A stretch of DNA of 64,000 nt, taken from positions 4,464,001 through 4,528,000 of the forward strand of contig JAPFFF010000007.1 of NCBI GenBank assembly GCA_039105265.1, in the 5' to 3' direction. A model generated the notes under the pieces. It worked only from the letters and a program-made list of their open reading frames with translations, was not told where the DNA came from and searched no databases. How positions within the stretch are numbered: the first letter of the stretch is position 1; every line of letters starts with the position of its first letter. This document shows positions 19,117 to 30,098 of this stretch, piece by piece. Both the position numbers and the translations under genes were made by a program. The DNA comes from Tritrichomonas musculus. Lineage: Eukaryota > Parabasalia > Tritrichomonadida > Tritrichomonadidae.

Positions 19117-20814
19117 TTATATTTTATTAGAGAATTTTGTGAAATACTCAGGAAGATCCATTTTTGGCACCACAACTTCTATGAAAGCTCCAACTTTTTC
19201 ATTTGTAACTTTATCCAAGACAGAATCCAAATCTCCGCAAGTTTTAGCCGTAACTGAAAGGAAATCGTCAGGAGCGCCGAAAGCGTGCATCAACTCAGCG
19301 TATCTCCAATTTGGAATATCGTTATACTTATAGTCCTTGTCCTTGCATAAGATTCTCTCAATTAAATAACCGTCGTTATTTATAACGAACAAAACAGGCT
19401 TCAAATTGTATCTTGTAAACTGGCAAATTTCTTGAGCAGTCATTTGAAAAGCGCCATCGCCAGTCACCAAAACAACTCTTCTATCAGGTGCTGCAATTGC
19501 TGCACCGAAAGCGGCGGGTGTTGTGTAGCCGATTGCTGCCCAAACGGGCTGGTTTATGCACGTTGCATTTTTCGGCAATCTGAAGCAATTCATAGCGATT
19601 GTTGTGCCAGCCTCGAAGAGGACGATATCATTAGGTAACAAGAACTGGTTAACTTTATTGTAAAAATGCTTCATGTTCAATGGTGAATTTGAGTCAGAAT
19701 TATCGTTTTCAATTGGATTTTTCAACTTATCAAATTCAATTGATTTTTGGCCGATTTCGCTTGGTTCAAAAAGTGTGATTTTTTCAATGACATCCTCAAA
19801 TTCAACATGATTGTATTGCGCATTACCAATGAGAACATCGTGAAGATGAATATAAATGGCCTTCTCAAACGGTATCTTGGCTGTGAAAGCACACGTGTTT
19901 ACATCCGACCACTCGGTGCCAATCAAGACGAAACAGTCAGATTCTTGGATGAATTGAATGACTGCTGGATCTGATGTGCGACCGTTAAAGAAGCCTACAA
20001 ATTGGTCCAATGATTCATCAATGCTTGCTTTACCTGATATCATCGATACAAATGGTAAGTTCACTTTTTCAATGAATTCTGATAGTTTTGTTTTCAATTG
20101 AAAACGATCAATTAAATTGCCAACTAATAAAACTGGATGCTTTGAGTCATGGATGAGCTTTTTGATCTGGATAATAACATCATTGAGTGAAGATTCATTT
20201 GACTTTAATTTCTGGATTTGTGGAATTTCATCAACGGTTTCTTCTATCGTCATATCGCAGTAATCTTCTGCTATACAAAAATAAACGGGTTTTTTCGATT
20301 GAACCATGGCTGTTAAAACACGATTGACTTCTGAAATTGCGTTTTTGGGGGTAAGAAATGATGTGGCTGCTACTGCTGGGGAAATCATTCGCTCATAAAC
20401 ATGAAAATCAATATTGCCTAGGGTATGATGTACAATTTTGTCGGAATTAAGAACTGTAGATGGGGGCATGCCAACAATATGAACAATAGGGACATTTTCT
20501 GCATAGGCTCCAGCTAATCCTCCAAATGTACATAATTCTCCAACTCCATATGTTGTGCATACAGCGCCATATCCGTTAATACGGGCATATCCATCAGCTG
20601 CATATGTTGCATTCAATTCATTACAATTCCCAATCCATTGAAGCTCTGGATCTGTAACAACAGCATCATTCAATGGAAAAGCATAATCGCCAGGAACACC
20701 AAATATATGTTTGATTCCTAATTTCTTTAAGCGATCAAATAAATACTTGCAAACTGATATATTGGAAAAACCTGCTTCCATTTTAATATAAAAATGAAAT
20801 GAGTGTTCAGTCAT
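19117..20814 (-). CDS. Pyruvate/indolepyruvate decarboxylase (TPP enzyme)
   Basis: This 565-residue thiamine-diphosphate enzyme of the pyruvate decarboxylase family is full length. Key residues, numbered from the first ATG, are Asp43 in FGVPGDY, the catalytic Glu66 in CNELNATYAADGYAR, the His pair 129-130 in HHTLG, the TPP/Mg motif beginning GDGAFQM (452-454) and ending NND, and Glu486 in GYLIE. It converts pyruvate to acetaldehyde and CO2, feeding ethanol formation with an alcohol dehydrogenase. Tritrichomonas foetus is known for such an ethanol branch, while indolepyruvate is an alternative substrate. A second ATG at residue 12 (MEAGFSNIS) matches the usual family N-terminus better and could be the true start. 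There is no obvious hydrogenosomal presequence, so a cytosolic site is likely. Confidence 0.88.
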   Translation of the reverse strand: MTEHSFHFYIKMEAGFSNISVCKYLFDRLKKLGIKHIFGVPGDYAFPLNDAVVTDPELQWIGNCNELNATYAADGYARINGYGAVCTTYGVGELCTFGGLAGAYAENVPIVHIVGMPPSTVLNSDKIVHHTLGNIDFHVYERMISPAVAATSFLTPKNAISEVNRVLTAMVQSKKPVYFCIAEDYCDMTIEETVDEIPQIQKLKSNESSLNDVIIQIKKLIHDSKHPVLLVGNLIDRFQLKTKLSEFIEKVNLPFVSMISGKASIDESLDQFVGFFNGRTSDPAVIQFIQESDCFVLIGTEWSDVNTCAFTAKIPFEKAIYIHLHDVLIGNAQYNHVEFEDVIEKITLFEPSEIGQKSIEFDKLKNPIENDNSDSNSPLNMKHFYNKVNQFLLPNDIVLFEAGTTIAMNCFRLPKNATCINQPVWAAIGYTTPAAFGAAIAAPDRRVVLVTGDGAFQMTAQEICQFTRYNLKPVLFVINNDGYLIERILCKDKDYKYNDIPNWRYAELMHAFGAPDDFLSVTAKTCGDLDSVLDKVTNEKVGAFIEVVVPKMDLPEYFTKFSNKI

Positions 20815-22485
20815 TATACAATTATTCTGATGATTATTTAATTGAATTATTTTTAAAATGTATATATATTAATAAAGTAAATAGATTAAAGAAATACATT
20901 TTATTTTTATAACTATATATATATTATAATATTTAATAATAGTTTTTAATTTAGAATTAATTGATTTTTAAACTCATAATTCATATTTTATAAATCGATC
21001 TTTATCCGCCTTATTTCAAATTGTTTCAATCTCATTGAAGAAATTGTATATTTTTTATATAAAAAAATAATGATTATGAAATAATTATTTGAAAAATAAA
21101 TTTAAAATTATCTTATATAATTATTATTTATTAGATATTTTTAAAACTATTTTTATAAATTTATATCAATTTATAAACTAAAAATGTTTTATGTATTAAT
21201 ATATATTAAAATAAAAATAGTAAATAAAGATATTAAAAAAAAGTAGATAAAACGATCAATTTAAATTCAATTCATAATAAAATCAAACTAAAGGACTATA
21301 TCAAACAAGATGGCAGTCAAACATAAATGGAATAAAAGGAACTTTCTTAATTGGGATATAATTAAGTATTGAAAAAAGTTCATTGAAAAGACTAAAATGA
21401 TTATATTCATCAAGCATATCAACAATTTTGTCATTTTTGAGCATTTCCTGTATTCATATTTGAAAATTAGATAAAGTTGGACAAATAGATCTTTGATGTT
21501 GAATAGTATTTGTTGTAGTTGATGTACATTATTTTCTTATGATATTTTCATTCCTCAAATTAGAACTTGATATATTTGTATTAAATGTTATAGTCATATT
21601 TATGGTAGTAGTATTGTTTATAATTACAATTGGTAATGATCAGAGAAAAAATGAGTAAATGCTTAAATTTATTTGTCAAATAAGAGTCAATATTGGTGAA
21701 ACATTTGTATTTAAATGATTACTTATTCCTTGATGAGAAACACCCCAATTAAAAGAGCTCGAATCAGAATTATTAATAGTATTACCTATTTCTTTAGTAC
21801 ATTGAGTGTAAATGCATTTATATCTGGTCTCAATTGTTTTCGTGCTGCTTATCACTTAATAAATTTAATAAAAGAGAAGTTAAGTAAAAATCTTATATAA
21901 CAAAGGGAAAAATAATATTTTTATTTTATAAATAAAATATTTTTTAACAATTTTGGTGATCACAAAATGCAAATATTATTAATAAGGTTACATTTCATAG
22001 GGATACATTGAATTAAAATAAAACATTAATTTTCTGATGAGAATTCAAAATTTGAAATAATTCATATCAAAAATTTCAGCAAAAAAAAAAAATATATAAA
22101 AACATTTACACAGAATGAATAAATTGATCTAATGTTTTTGATTGATAAATATTAATTAATTTTTTGGTGACCATATCTATGCATTGTCGTAATGAATGTA
22201 ATGATAATATTATTTTTTTTTTTTTTTTTTTGTCAAACAAACTTTGGTGAGCAATCAGTAGTGTACATTATGTAGGGGAAAAAAAAATTAATTTTTAGAA
22301 TCTAAAATCAAAATAAATGATGAATATTTCTCAATGGATCTTTCTACAGTTTATTAATAGTTTTTACCTGCCAAATACGATTTCTATTTTATTTGAACGA
22401 AATTTGATCAAAGAGGAGTCAAGTTCTTGGGGTATTGAAATTTTTTGTTCATCATTTCATTTTTAAAATTTGATGATTAAAGAAG
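20815..22485. other. Gene-free AT-rich region with decayed coding-like scraps
   Basis: 20815-21300 is nearly pure A/T. On the minus strand at about 21309-21455 a short frame reads MLKNDKIVDMLDEYNHFSLF and onward, which looks like a protein remnant of unknown family. A 61-codon plus-strand frame at 21715-21900 has no recognised relatives. T runs occur near 22207-22230. I see no intact gene. Confidence 0.4.
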
Positions 22486-22698
22486 TCATTACTTCTACTC
22501 ACTATTTATACGCAAGTTGTTGTATTATTTATTCATCAGTAATAGTCAACTTATGAATTGACTATTTGATAAAAAAGATCTCACAGGCTCGTTATTTAAT
22601 TTAAGCAAGAATGTTCTCATTACTTCCATTCACTATTTATACACACGTTATTGTTTTATTTAATCATTTATTCATCAGCAATAGTCAACTTATGAATT
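22486..22698. repeat. Direct duplication of about 75-80 bp
   Basis: 22486-22559 and 22617-22698 share TCATTACTTC, CACTATTTATAC and an end TAGTCAACTTATGAATT, at roughly 80% identity with one small insertion. Non-coding. Confidence 0.65.
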
Positions 22699-22726
22699 AT
22701 ATTATTTATTAATGATTAAAATTTTA

Positions 22727-22930
22727 TTACTCAAACTTGCAACACTTATCAGCTAATTCCTTGTTGGGCATAATGATAACCTGGGATTCGCCGACCTCAG
22801 GCATTAAGTTTGTAATGTAAAGACTCTTCCTGCTGTCCAAAAAAATCGTTCAGCTGAGCAGGAAGTACAGAAACAATCGAGAATAACTATTACTACATGT
22901 GCAAGCTCTAGATCTTGGTAAGCATCTAAA
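22727..22930 (-). pseudogene. 3' fragment of an unidentified gene
   Basis: A minus-strand frame ends FLDSRKSLYITNLMPEVG...KCCKFE with a stop at 22727-22729. An adjacent frame just upstream reads LELAHVVIVILDCFCTS. Together they look like the broken C-terminus of a conserved protein. I do not recognise the family. Confidence 0.35.
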
Positions 22931-23414
22931 AGATCTCATCTAAACGGTTTTTTAAAAATAATGCCCTACTTTTCGAGTTTAAAAAATGATCAAAACATTA
23001 TACTTATTTTGATTTTACAATTTACATCAAAGATGTATTATAACTGATTTAGATCTTTCTGGTTTCCAAATATTCCCAAAGATAGAATCAAAGAATTATA
23101 AAGAAAATTGATTTGTTTATACATTAATTTAGTCAAGTATTTTCACAGACGAAGGGATAAATCTTTTAAAATTTTATGTTATGATATAATAGATTCCTAT
23201 TATTATAACCAAGGAAATATTAAAAAAGTTCAAATACAATTTTGTAATAAAAAAATGATGAAAGATTAGCTATTAAATATCAGATGCAAATCAAGATAGA
23301 CACTCTTTGATTTAATAAAGAAATTCAAATTACTCAAGATACGAATAATAAAATGATCAATTGACGAGAAGGTAGATTGTATATGAATCAAAGTGTACTT
23401 ATAAAGAGATGTAA
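22931..23414. other. AT-rich flank left of the Polinton
   Basis: No gene or ordered repeat was seen. Confidence 0.4.
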
Positions 23415-23419
23415 TTAGC

Positions 23420-23804
23420 AGTAGTGTAGAGGTGGCGCGTTGGCGGGGTAGATACCAGCAGCGAAGTTTCTGAATATTTTTTGAAGGTCCGGAACTATTT
23501 CTAGTTTTGACTTTCCAGAGAAGCTCTGGAGAGGCTTCATTAGTGTTTGGGAGGCTTGGAAAGCTATCATGATCGTTCTAAGAGGCTCTGGAGAGGTATC
23601 ATGCGTTTTTGGAGCCCCATGAAAAGGCCACCGACTCACTACTGGACCAGTTAAAAGACATCATTAACGTTTGAAATACATGAAAAGACTTATGACTCGT
23701 TACCAGACCTATTGAAGAAGCAACATGAGTGGTTTGAGTCAATCAAAATGATGAAAAGTTATCAAAAAATTTTTCGAAAAATAAATTTTTAATTTAAAAT
23801 TAAA
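23420..23804. repeat. Left terminal inverted repeat of the Polinton
   Basis: It matches 28782-29165 in reverse complement, from AGTAGTGTAG to the inner boundary at AAAATTAAA. It is richer in GC than the host flanks. Confidence 0.9.
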
Positions 23805-24196
23805 TGACTGGTGTAAATGAAAACTTTAATGATAATAAAAAGGATACATCAAGAGTTCATTTTAATGAATCATCAACAATGAAGCGAGGTAGATATGATA
23901 GCAATTACAATGGTGGAATGTTTAATGAAACGGATGAGGATAAGTTGTTGGTTGTTATTAGAGGTTTGATTGATTCAAAAGAGTTGAAGTTATTGAAGAA
24001 GTTAGTTAAATATAATGATACAGTTTCAGAGATGAATGCAAGAGAGATGAACAAGCGTTTTAAGATAGATGGTCATGTATTTAGAACAAGATATGGTAAG
24101 TTGATATTGATTCCCTATAAATACAATTATAAATCAGTTAAAGATCAAGCTGAGATAAAGCTAAATGAATTTGTAAATGAATTGTCATTCATGTAA
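23804..24196 (+). CDS. Small Polinton-borne ORF of unknown function
   Basis: A 130-codon frame begins exactly at the inner edge of the left terminal repeat. The protein is polar at the N-terminus, with a helical middle (DKLLVVIRGLIDSKELK) and a more compact C-terminus. I recognise no family. Its position next to the repeat suggests that the repeat supplies its promoter. Confidence 0.5.
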   Translation: MTGVNENFNDNKKDTSRVHFNESSTMKRGRYDSNYNGGMFNETDEDKLLVVIRGLIDSKELKLLKKLVKYNDTVSEMNAREMNKRFKIDGHVFRTRYGKLILIPYKYNYKSVKDQAEIKLNEFVNELSFM

Positions 24197-24338
24197 AGCA
24201 AACAAAAATCTCAAAAAATATTTTTGGATTAAGGTTCAATTAAGTGGGTTGGATAAGGTTGCTGATATATGAAATTAATTTATTGGTGAATTGAATGATA
24301 TCGTTGGATAATTGACTTTGAATGATTTCATTTATGGC

Positions 24339-24842
24339 TTATTTTGTGAATTTGTTGGTGTTGGTGTTAATGATGCTAATGAGAAGGTTGATGCAATTGA
24401 ATAGTATTTGTTGGATATCATCTTTGTTGTATGATTTGAGCTGATTATTGAATGTAATGGTAATGTTTCGTAAGTGTTCTTCAAGTTCTTTCTTCTTTCG
24501 TTCTCTGTATGACTTCATGTAGGTATTATATTTTTGTTTTCGTAATTGCTCTTTTTGTTGTTTGGTAATGGAATCTCTTGACTTCGTTATCTGTTGAGTA
24601 GAATTTACTCTCTCTGGGATAGTCTTTCCTGAATGATCTTTGTCAAGCAAAGAGGTTTGTTCACAAACAGGGTAAAAGGTTGCATTGCAATTTGCTTTGT
24701 TGGTTTGTTTCACAGAAAATTGAGATTCAACATTACTTTTAGGAAGTTCATTTAATGAATCATTCAGTATTGTTGATGTTGCAGGACAATTTGAAAGGGA
24801 TTCATTTGGATATTCAATATTGTTGATCCGTAATTGATTCAT
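24339..24842 (-). CDS. Small Polinton-borne basic helical protein
   Basis: A 167-codon frame starts with ATG. The C-terminal third has a strongly basic stretch (RKQKYNTYMKSYRERKKKELEE) that runs into a leucine/isoleucine-spaced helix, reminiscent of a bZIP-type DNA-binding region. The N-terminal part looks disordered. The assignment is by appearance only. Confidence 0.45.
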   Translation of the reverse strand: MNQLRINNIEYPNESLSNCPATSTILNDSLNELPKSNVESQFSVKQTNKANCNATFYPVCEQTSLLDKDHSGKTIPERVNSTQQITKSRDSITKQQKEQLRKQKYNTYMKSYRERKKKELEEHLRNITITFNNQLKSYNKDDIQQILFNCINLLISIINTNTNKFTK

Positions 24843-25204
24843 ATTTATATTTTCAGAAAAAGGTTGAATAATGAGTTCATAAATGATTGTATAATGAGTT
24901 CATAAATGATTCATTAAATGATTACTTAAATGATTGTATAATGATTTAAAATAATGAAGTAATGGTTTATATGATTGAGTTGAATGTTAATGGATGTATC
25001 TAAAAATAATCATTTATGATTAACATTTTGTTGAAATCAATTAATATATATTTCAAATTTATTTACATTTATAGTCATCAGATGTCAAACCATAAATGTA
25101 TGGAGCACATGACTCATTAGCTAAAGTAAGCATCTTGTTGTGAAAACCGGTTAATGCATTCTTGTAAATGCTCTTTTGTTGATGATCTATATTATCATAA
25201 TGTG
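24843..25204. other. Non-coding spacer inside the Polinton
   Basis: AT-rich, with recurring AATGATT words near 24870-24990. No gene is seen. Confidence 0.4.
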
Positions 25205-25955
25205 TTTATTAACATGAAAAAGACAAAATATCGATTTAAAGATTTTCGTCAATTAAAATTATTGCAGCGAAAATTGAATACATTAAGAACATATTTGGCT
25301 TTAAATAATTAAAAAAACTCTAAGAAAATATTGATAAGACGAAAAATAAAAAATACACAATCTTATATTGATAAAGAAAATACTCAAAAATCGACAATAG
25401 AATCCAAAATGTTTAAGATACCTATTGAAGAATATGAGTAAGATATGGAAGCAAAAGCAGCGAGAGAAAAGAAGAAAGGAATTATTGATTATTTCACAAG
25501 TTATAATCAATTTTTTTCTGAAAAAAATTTCGATAAAGTTAAATATAAGTTGCATGATGCATGCGAAGATGGCGACCTTGAACTAGTTAAAATTTTATCT
25601 AAGTGAAAAGATTGAAAACGATTCAAAATCTTTTTGAATTGACAAACCCAGCAAGACAGTATCATTACTTAGCATCAAATATAATATTAAGCATGCTAAA
25701 ATTCCACAAAGTGTCAGACATGAATCAACTGATTACATAATCGCAAGAATAGCTGCCACTAATCATGATATCAGAACAATTAAATTTATTGAATGATTCA
25801 GCGGTTAAAACAATTTACAGACATGCATCAAACAATTGAAGAAATTTATATTCAAGTAACAAATAATTTGACAAAAATAGGAATTTCACCATCCAAAGGT
25901 CAATTCATTTTTAAAGAAAAAGAATATTTATTTGGTAATTCAAGTGATTTTTGAT
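25205..25955 (+). pseudogene. Broken ankyrin-like fragment inside the Polinton
   Basis: The plus strand encodes a Lys-rich helical start, then KLHDACEDGDLELVKILSK, which matches the first helices of an ankyrin repeat. A further remnant of uncertain nature follows. It is broken. It is followed within about 20 bp by the A38 tract on the same strand. It may be captured host sequence or a later insertion; its origin is not settled. Confidence 0.4.
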
Positions 25956-25967
25956 CTTAAAAATCCA

Positions 25968-25972
<5 letters not shown>

Positions 25973-26010
<38 letters not shown>
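25973..26010 (+). repeat. Poly(A) tract of 38
   Basis: A pure A run directly downstream of the ankyrin-like fragment and in its sense orientation. It separates that fragment from the polymerase region on the other strand. Confidence 0.9.
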
Positions 26011-26012
<2 letters not shown>

Positions 26013-26026
26013 CTAAATATTTTAAT

Positions 26027-28777
26027 TCATTCTTCTCCAATTAATCTAATGAGAGCTTCTTTAGCGCGCATTTCTCCATTTTCATCTGCATCTTTATAGT
26101 ATTCGATAGCTGATTCAATATCAATTTCGCATCCCTCTCCTTTTTCAAGCATTTCTCCGCAGTGAAACATTGAGGTTACCTTGAACATTAAATTGTTTTT
26201 CATTTGGAGGTTGATGTTGATACCTGGTTTTGTGGTTTGTTTAATGAGGACTTGATGGTAGTCAGATGATTTGATGTTGTTCTTCTTTAATGAAACACCT
26301 TTGAGTTTGAGTGATTTGGTTTCAGTGGATCCATCATTTAAATCGTTCCAGATAGTGTAGCACTTTGGGCTGAGAGCAACTTGATTGTCACCAAACTTCT
26401 CAACGCAAAGAAGTTCCTTGGTGCTTCTTTGTATCATGAAGGTTGTTGATTGAAGGGTTTGGCATGAAGAGATATACATACTTATAATAAAATTCTTTAT
26501 CAGTGATGATTGAATCAAATCCTTGTTCACCATGCTTACTCATGTCCCCAGCAACAGCAAAGTAACAACTATCAGTATCGCCAGAAGTGAAATACAATCG
26601 ATCAACGTCAACACATTTGAATAAAAAGTCATAGATGAACGTAAGATACCAGAACTTGGCATTATCGAGAGTGAAGAAAAAAATTCTTGAATGCAGGTCT
26701 TGCAACGGAATGATTTGGGTTGAGATTGGATCAGGTATGAGTCTTCAGATAGAGGTACCCTGTTCATGTATGTGTCACTGATGATTGATTGATATGCTTT
26801 GTTGGAATCGACAATCTTGATCTTGTTGTAATGTTCAGAATTGAGGCCATCGTAACCGTAGCTACCATTCATGCTAATCTTAAAGAACTTCTCGTTACCT
26901 TTAACGTTACCGCTTAGGATTTCAATTCTGTTATTCATGAATTCGTTAACGAAAGTGTTGAAACCTCTATGGCAATCATATAACGATACACTCTTGACAT
27001 CAATAACTTTTAGTCCATGATCAATCAAGAACCATAAGTAATAGCATCCAAAACCTTTGAACTCATGCATTGTATCAACGGTCATAGTGAGTTTTGTATC
27101 TGACTTATCAATTGAGTTGATATGATTGGATTTTCCATAAGTGTACATATATTGACCAATTGTTTTTGAATCATTCTTAATGGTAAAGTTTCTGAACACT
27201 GGTGGGAAGTTAATGAACTCATTAATCATGTTCTTTGGGCATTCAAGGATGACTGTTGCATGAAAGATGTATTGAGGATCTGGTTTGAATCGGTTTTGTG
27301 AATGAATGATGTTCATACATTTCTGCTTAATGGTTTCTTTAACTTTACCATTCTGATCTAAATGCTAAATATGTTGTTATCACGAACCACATATAATCTA
27401 CATTTAGGACATATGAATATATTCGTTAACTTCTCTACATTAGTGATATACATTATATGGAAAAACATTTCATCCGTGTAAAGCAAAGCACTCTTGGTTT
27501 CATATGAATCATCAAAGTACCATTGCTCTTGCAAATCGTAAATCATTGTTTCCTTATCGTAATCATAGATGTTGACATTGATGTGATTCATCTTTGCTGA
27601 TAGTTTCATGTCATCCATTGACATACCTTTAAATGAATCAATGATTGCTTTTGCCTCTTTGGTTGGTTTAGTTGAATATTCAACTCCATTGTCTTTGCAA
27701 AACAGTTTACGTGCTGTTTGAGTTCGATCTTTAATTCTAACCGTTTTAGCATTACTCAACTTTGAATCCAAGCATATCGCTAAGAACCTATACCAACAAA
27801 GACCATCATCTTCATTATCAACTATCAACATTCTTGACTTCACTAACTCTTCCGGCAACTACATTCATCAAGTAATCAAATATGTCTTCCAACTTATAGA
27901 TATCATTCAAGTAATACACTACTATTGGATCTTTCTTGTTTTTCGTTACCATCTCACTCACATTTAGATACTTCTTTCTATGCACTAACAACTCAGCTCT
28001 TGCTTTTTCTTTATCATGTGGTTCATTAACAATCAAATACTCATCATCTTTGTTTTCAAATTCATGACCAAATTTAGTGAAATAATCAATCAACATTTCA
28101 TTGTTCTTCTCAAACAAATACTCTGAATTTGGTTTCAAATCAAGCATCTCACCTGGTGGTAACGGTCTCAATATTGGTTTCTCATTAACTAATTTATCAA
28201 GCATCTCTTTATAAACCTCTTTCGATGTATTGTAAACACGTTCCATATTCTTTATCTCATTGCTTTCCTTCTGAATCCTATAATTGAACTTCGCTTTCAT
28301 TCTATCTCGAACGTGTTCATCAAATGGATCAACCTTCTTGTATTTATCTTTATCTTTATTCATTTTCTTAAAGTATTTCTTATCTTCTTTACGTTTAAAC
28401 TCATTACTATCTACATATCGTTTAGGTTGTTTCATTTGTTTTGGTACATGAGGCATTTTCATATGCTTAATTGGTTCTTGATAACCCATATTCATCAAAT
28501 CATTAATGGCATCTTCTTCCATCTTCTGACGTTCTTTCTCTGATTGTATGCCTTTAGCAAACCAATACATTACATCATAATCATTATCTCCATCATAATT
28601 CTTCTCTGTAATCAAATCATTAGCTATATCATGTATCAATAATTCTCTTAATTCTTCTTCTGTCTCTACCCAATTTAAATACTCTTCAGTTGTCTCATGA
28701 TAGCCTTTTAACAAATTAAGTAGATCCACTAACTTGTCCTTTGTCTTTCTTTCTAATGGTGTCTTTAATTGTTCCAT
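26027..28777 (-). pseudogene. Polinton family B DNA polymerase region, broken
   Basis: Reading leftwards, the region begins with a charged helical N-terminal part. A domain with a CxxC pair typical of Polinton polymerases follows, and then the polymerase core. Visible motifs are a KxxxNxxYG-type motif B (KISMNGSYG) and motif C with DTDS. It is broken into several frames (about three or four breaks) and is treated as a fossil. The last roughly 50 residues at the low-coordinate end resemble a Sel1 repeat (GEMLEKGEG...SAIEYYKDA), a fold common in trichomonad host proteins. That end may be a captured host piece. Confidence 0.8.
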
Positions 28778-28781
28778 CTCT

Positions 28782-29165
28782 TTTAATTTTAAATTAAAAA
28801 TTTATTTTTCGAAAAATTTTTTGATAACTTTTCATCATTTTGATTGACTCAAACCACTCATGTTGCTTCTTCAATAGGTCTGGTAACGAGTCATAAGTCT
28901 TTTCATGTATTTCAAACGTTAATGATGTCTTTTAACTGGTCAGGTAGTGAGTCGGTGGCCTTTTCATGGGGCTCCAAAAACGCATGATACCTCTCCAGAG
29001 CCTCTTAGAACGATCATGATAGCTTTCCAAGCCTCCCAAACACTAATGAAGCCTCTCCAGAGCTTCTCTGGAAAGTCAAAACTAGAAATAGTTCCGACCT
29101 TCAAAAAATATTCAGAAACTTCGCTGCTGGTATCTACCCCGCCAAATCGCCACCACTACACTACT
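28782..29165. repeat. Right terminal inverted repeat of the Polinton
   Basis: Reverse complement of 23420-23804 with a one-base length difference and only a handful of substitutions. Confidence 0.9.
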
Positions 29166-29170
29166 TTAGC

Positions 29171-29988
29171 AGTATGCTTTAGATCCAAATGAATTTAAAG
29201 CCGACGTCCTCAATGGAGACTCTCAACTTTTTTTAATAATATACTACTTGATTTGGCTTGAAACCGTGATTACTTTGAATTTCAATGAAGGATGATTTTG
29301 TTTTTGATAAAGAATGATTTTTAATGATCTGTATTTTAGAATTATACGATTATTTCTCAGGAAAAAAAATGAAAAGCATACATACATTCTACAATGTAGA
29401 ATCTACACCAAAACTACATGTCTATAAATGAATTGAAAAGATTTCTATATCCATATCTCAAAACAAACAGTAAATTAATATATATCATTTGAATAACATA
29501 TTAATATATAATTATAAAACTCATTTATATGTTTAATACTTATTTTTATTCCTATTTAAAATATATAATTTCAAATTTTTAACACTTCACTTCTTATCTC
29601 CTTTAAACCATAATTTTTTTTTTGAAAAGAGAGTTTTTACTATATATATTGAAATTTAAATATTAATTCCAGGCTTATTTTTAATATTTTAGATGATAAA
29701 TATACAAATTAGTTTCTAATAAATAATATACATTTTTTATTCAAAGATATTATAACAATACTAAATATCTTTACTACCTCAAAATTGTTTTCGAAAATTC
29801 AGAAATTTGAGAGATTTTTTCTTTCAAAGAAATTCTTTCACAATTTCGAACATTAGGTAATATCAAAAAAATTCTTATTTAAAGATATTTTTACAAATAA
29901 TTTTTATCGGTTTTTTTTTTCGTACTTTTCAAAAGTAATCATTCTTAACGTATTTTTTTACTTTTTGTGAAATTCATTGTTAATAATT
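29171..29988. other. AT-rich intergenic region upstream of the TKL kinase
   Basis: No frame longer than a few dozen codons. Its last bases hold the kinase promoter. Confidence 0.45.
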
Positions 29989-29996
29989 TCATTTTT
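29989..29996 (+). promoter_or_regulatory. Initiator-like TCATTTTT before ATG at 30001
   Basis: TCATTTTT lies five bases before an ATG at 30001. In trichomonads an initiator this close marks the transcription start and so supports that ATG as the kinase start codon. Confidence 0.45.
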
Positions 29997-30098
29997 AAAA
30001 ATGAGTAACAATCTTTTTTTTTTTTTGTCCAACAAATATCTGATAAAGCAAATTCTTTTTTAAAGCGGCCAATTACACCTTATATTCATTGCTCAAAG

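Larger units (their letters stand above)
23420..29165. mobile_element. Polinton/Maverick relic, shortened and broken
   Basis: The element is 5.7 kb, bounded by inverted terminal repeats of about 385 bp that are roughly 98% identical and begin AGTAGTGTAG. The same 5-mer, TTAGC, lies directly outside both ends (23415-23419 and 29166-29170), a likely target-site duplication. It carries a protein-primed-type family B DNA polymerase region (-) and two small frames of unknown function. Full trichomonad Mavericks are typically 15-20 kb and also carry integrase, ATPase, protease and capsid genes; I recognise none of these here. It is therefore an internally shortened copy, broken at roughly three to five places in the polymerase region. 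The close match of the terminal repeats suggests recent insertion or homogenisation. Confidence 0.85.

Noticed and set aside
23415-23639. 74-codon frame in the left Polinton terminal repeat, with a near-copy at 28947-29192
   Set aside because: The two frames match because the terminal repeats match. There is no protein-like pattern, so it is not counted as a gene.
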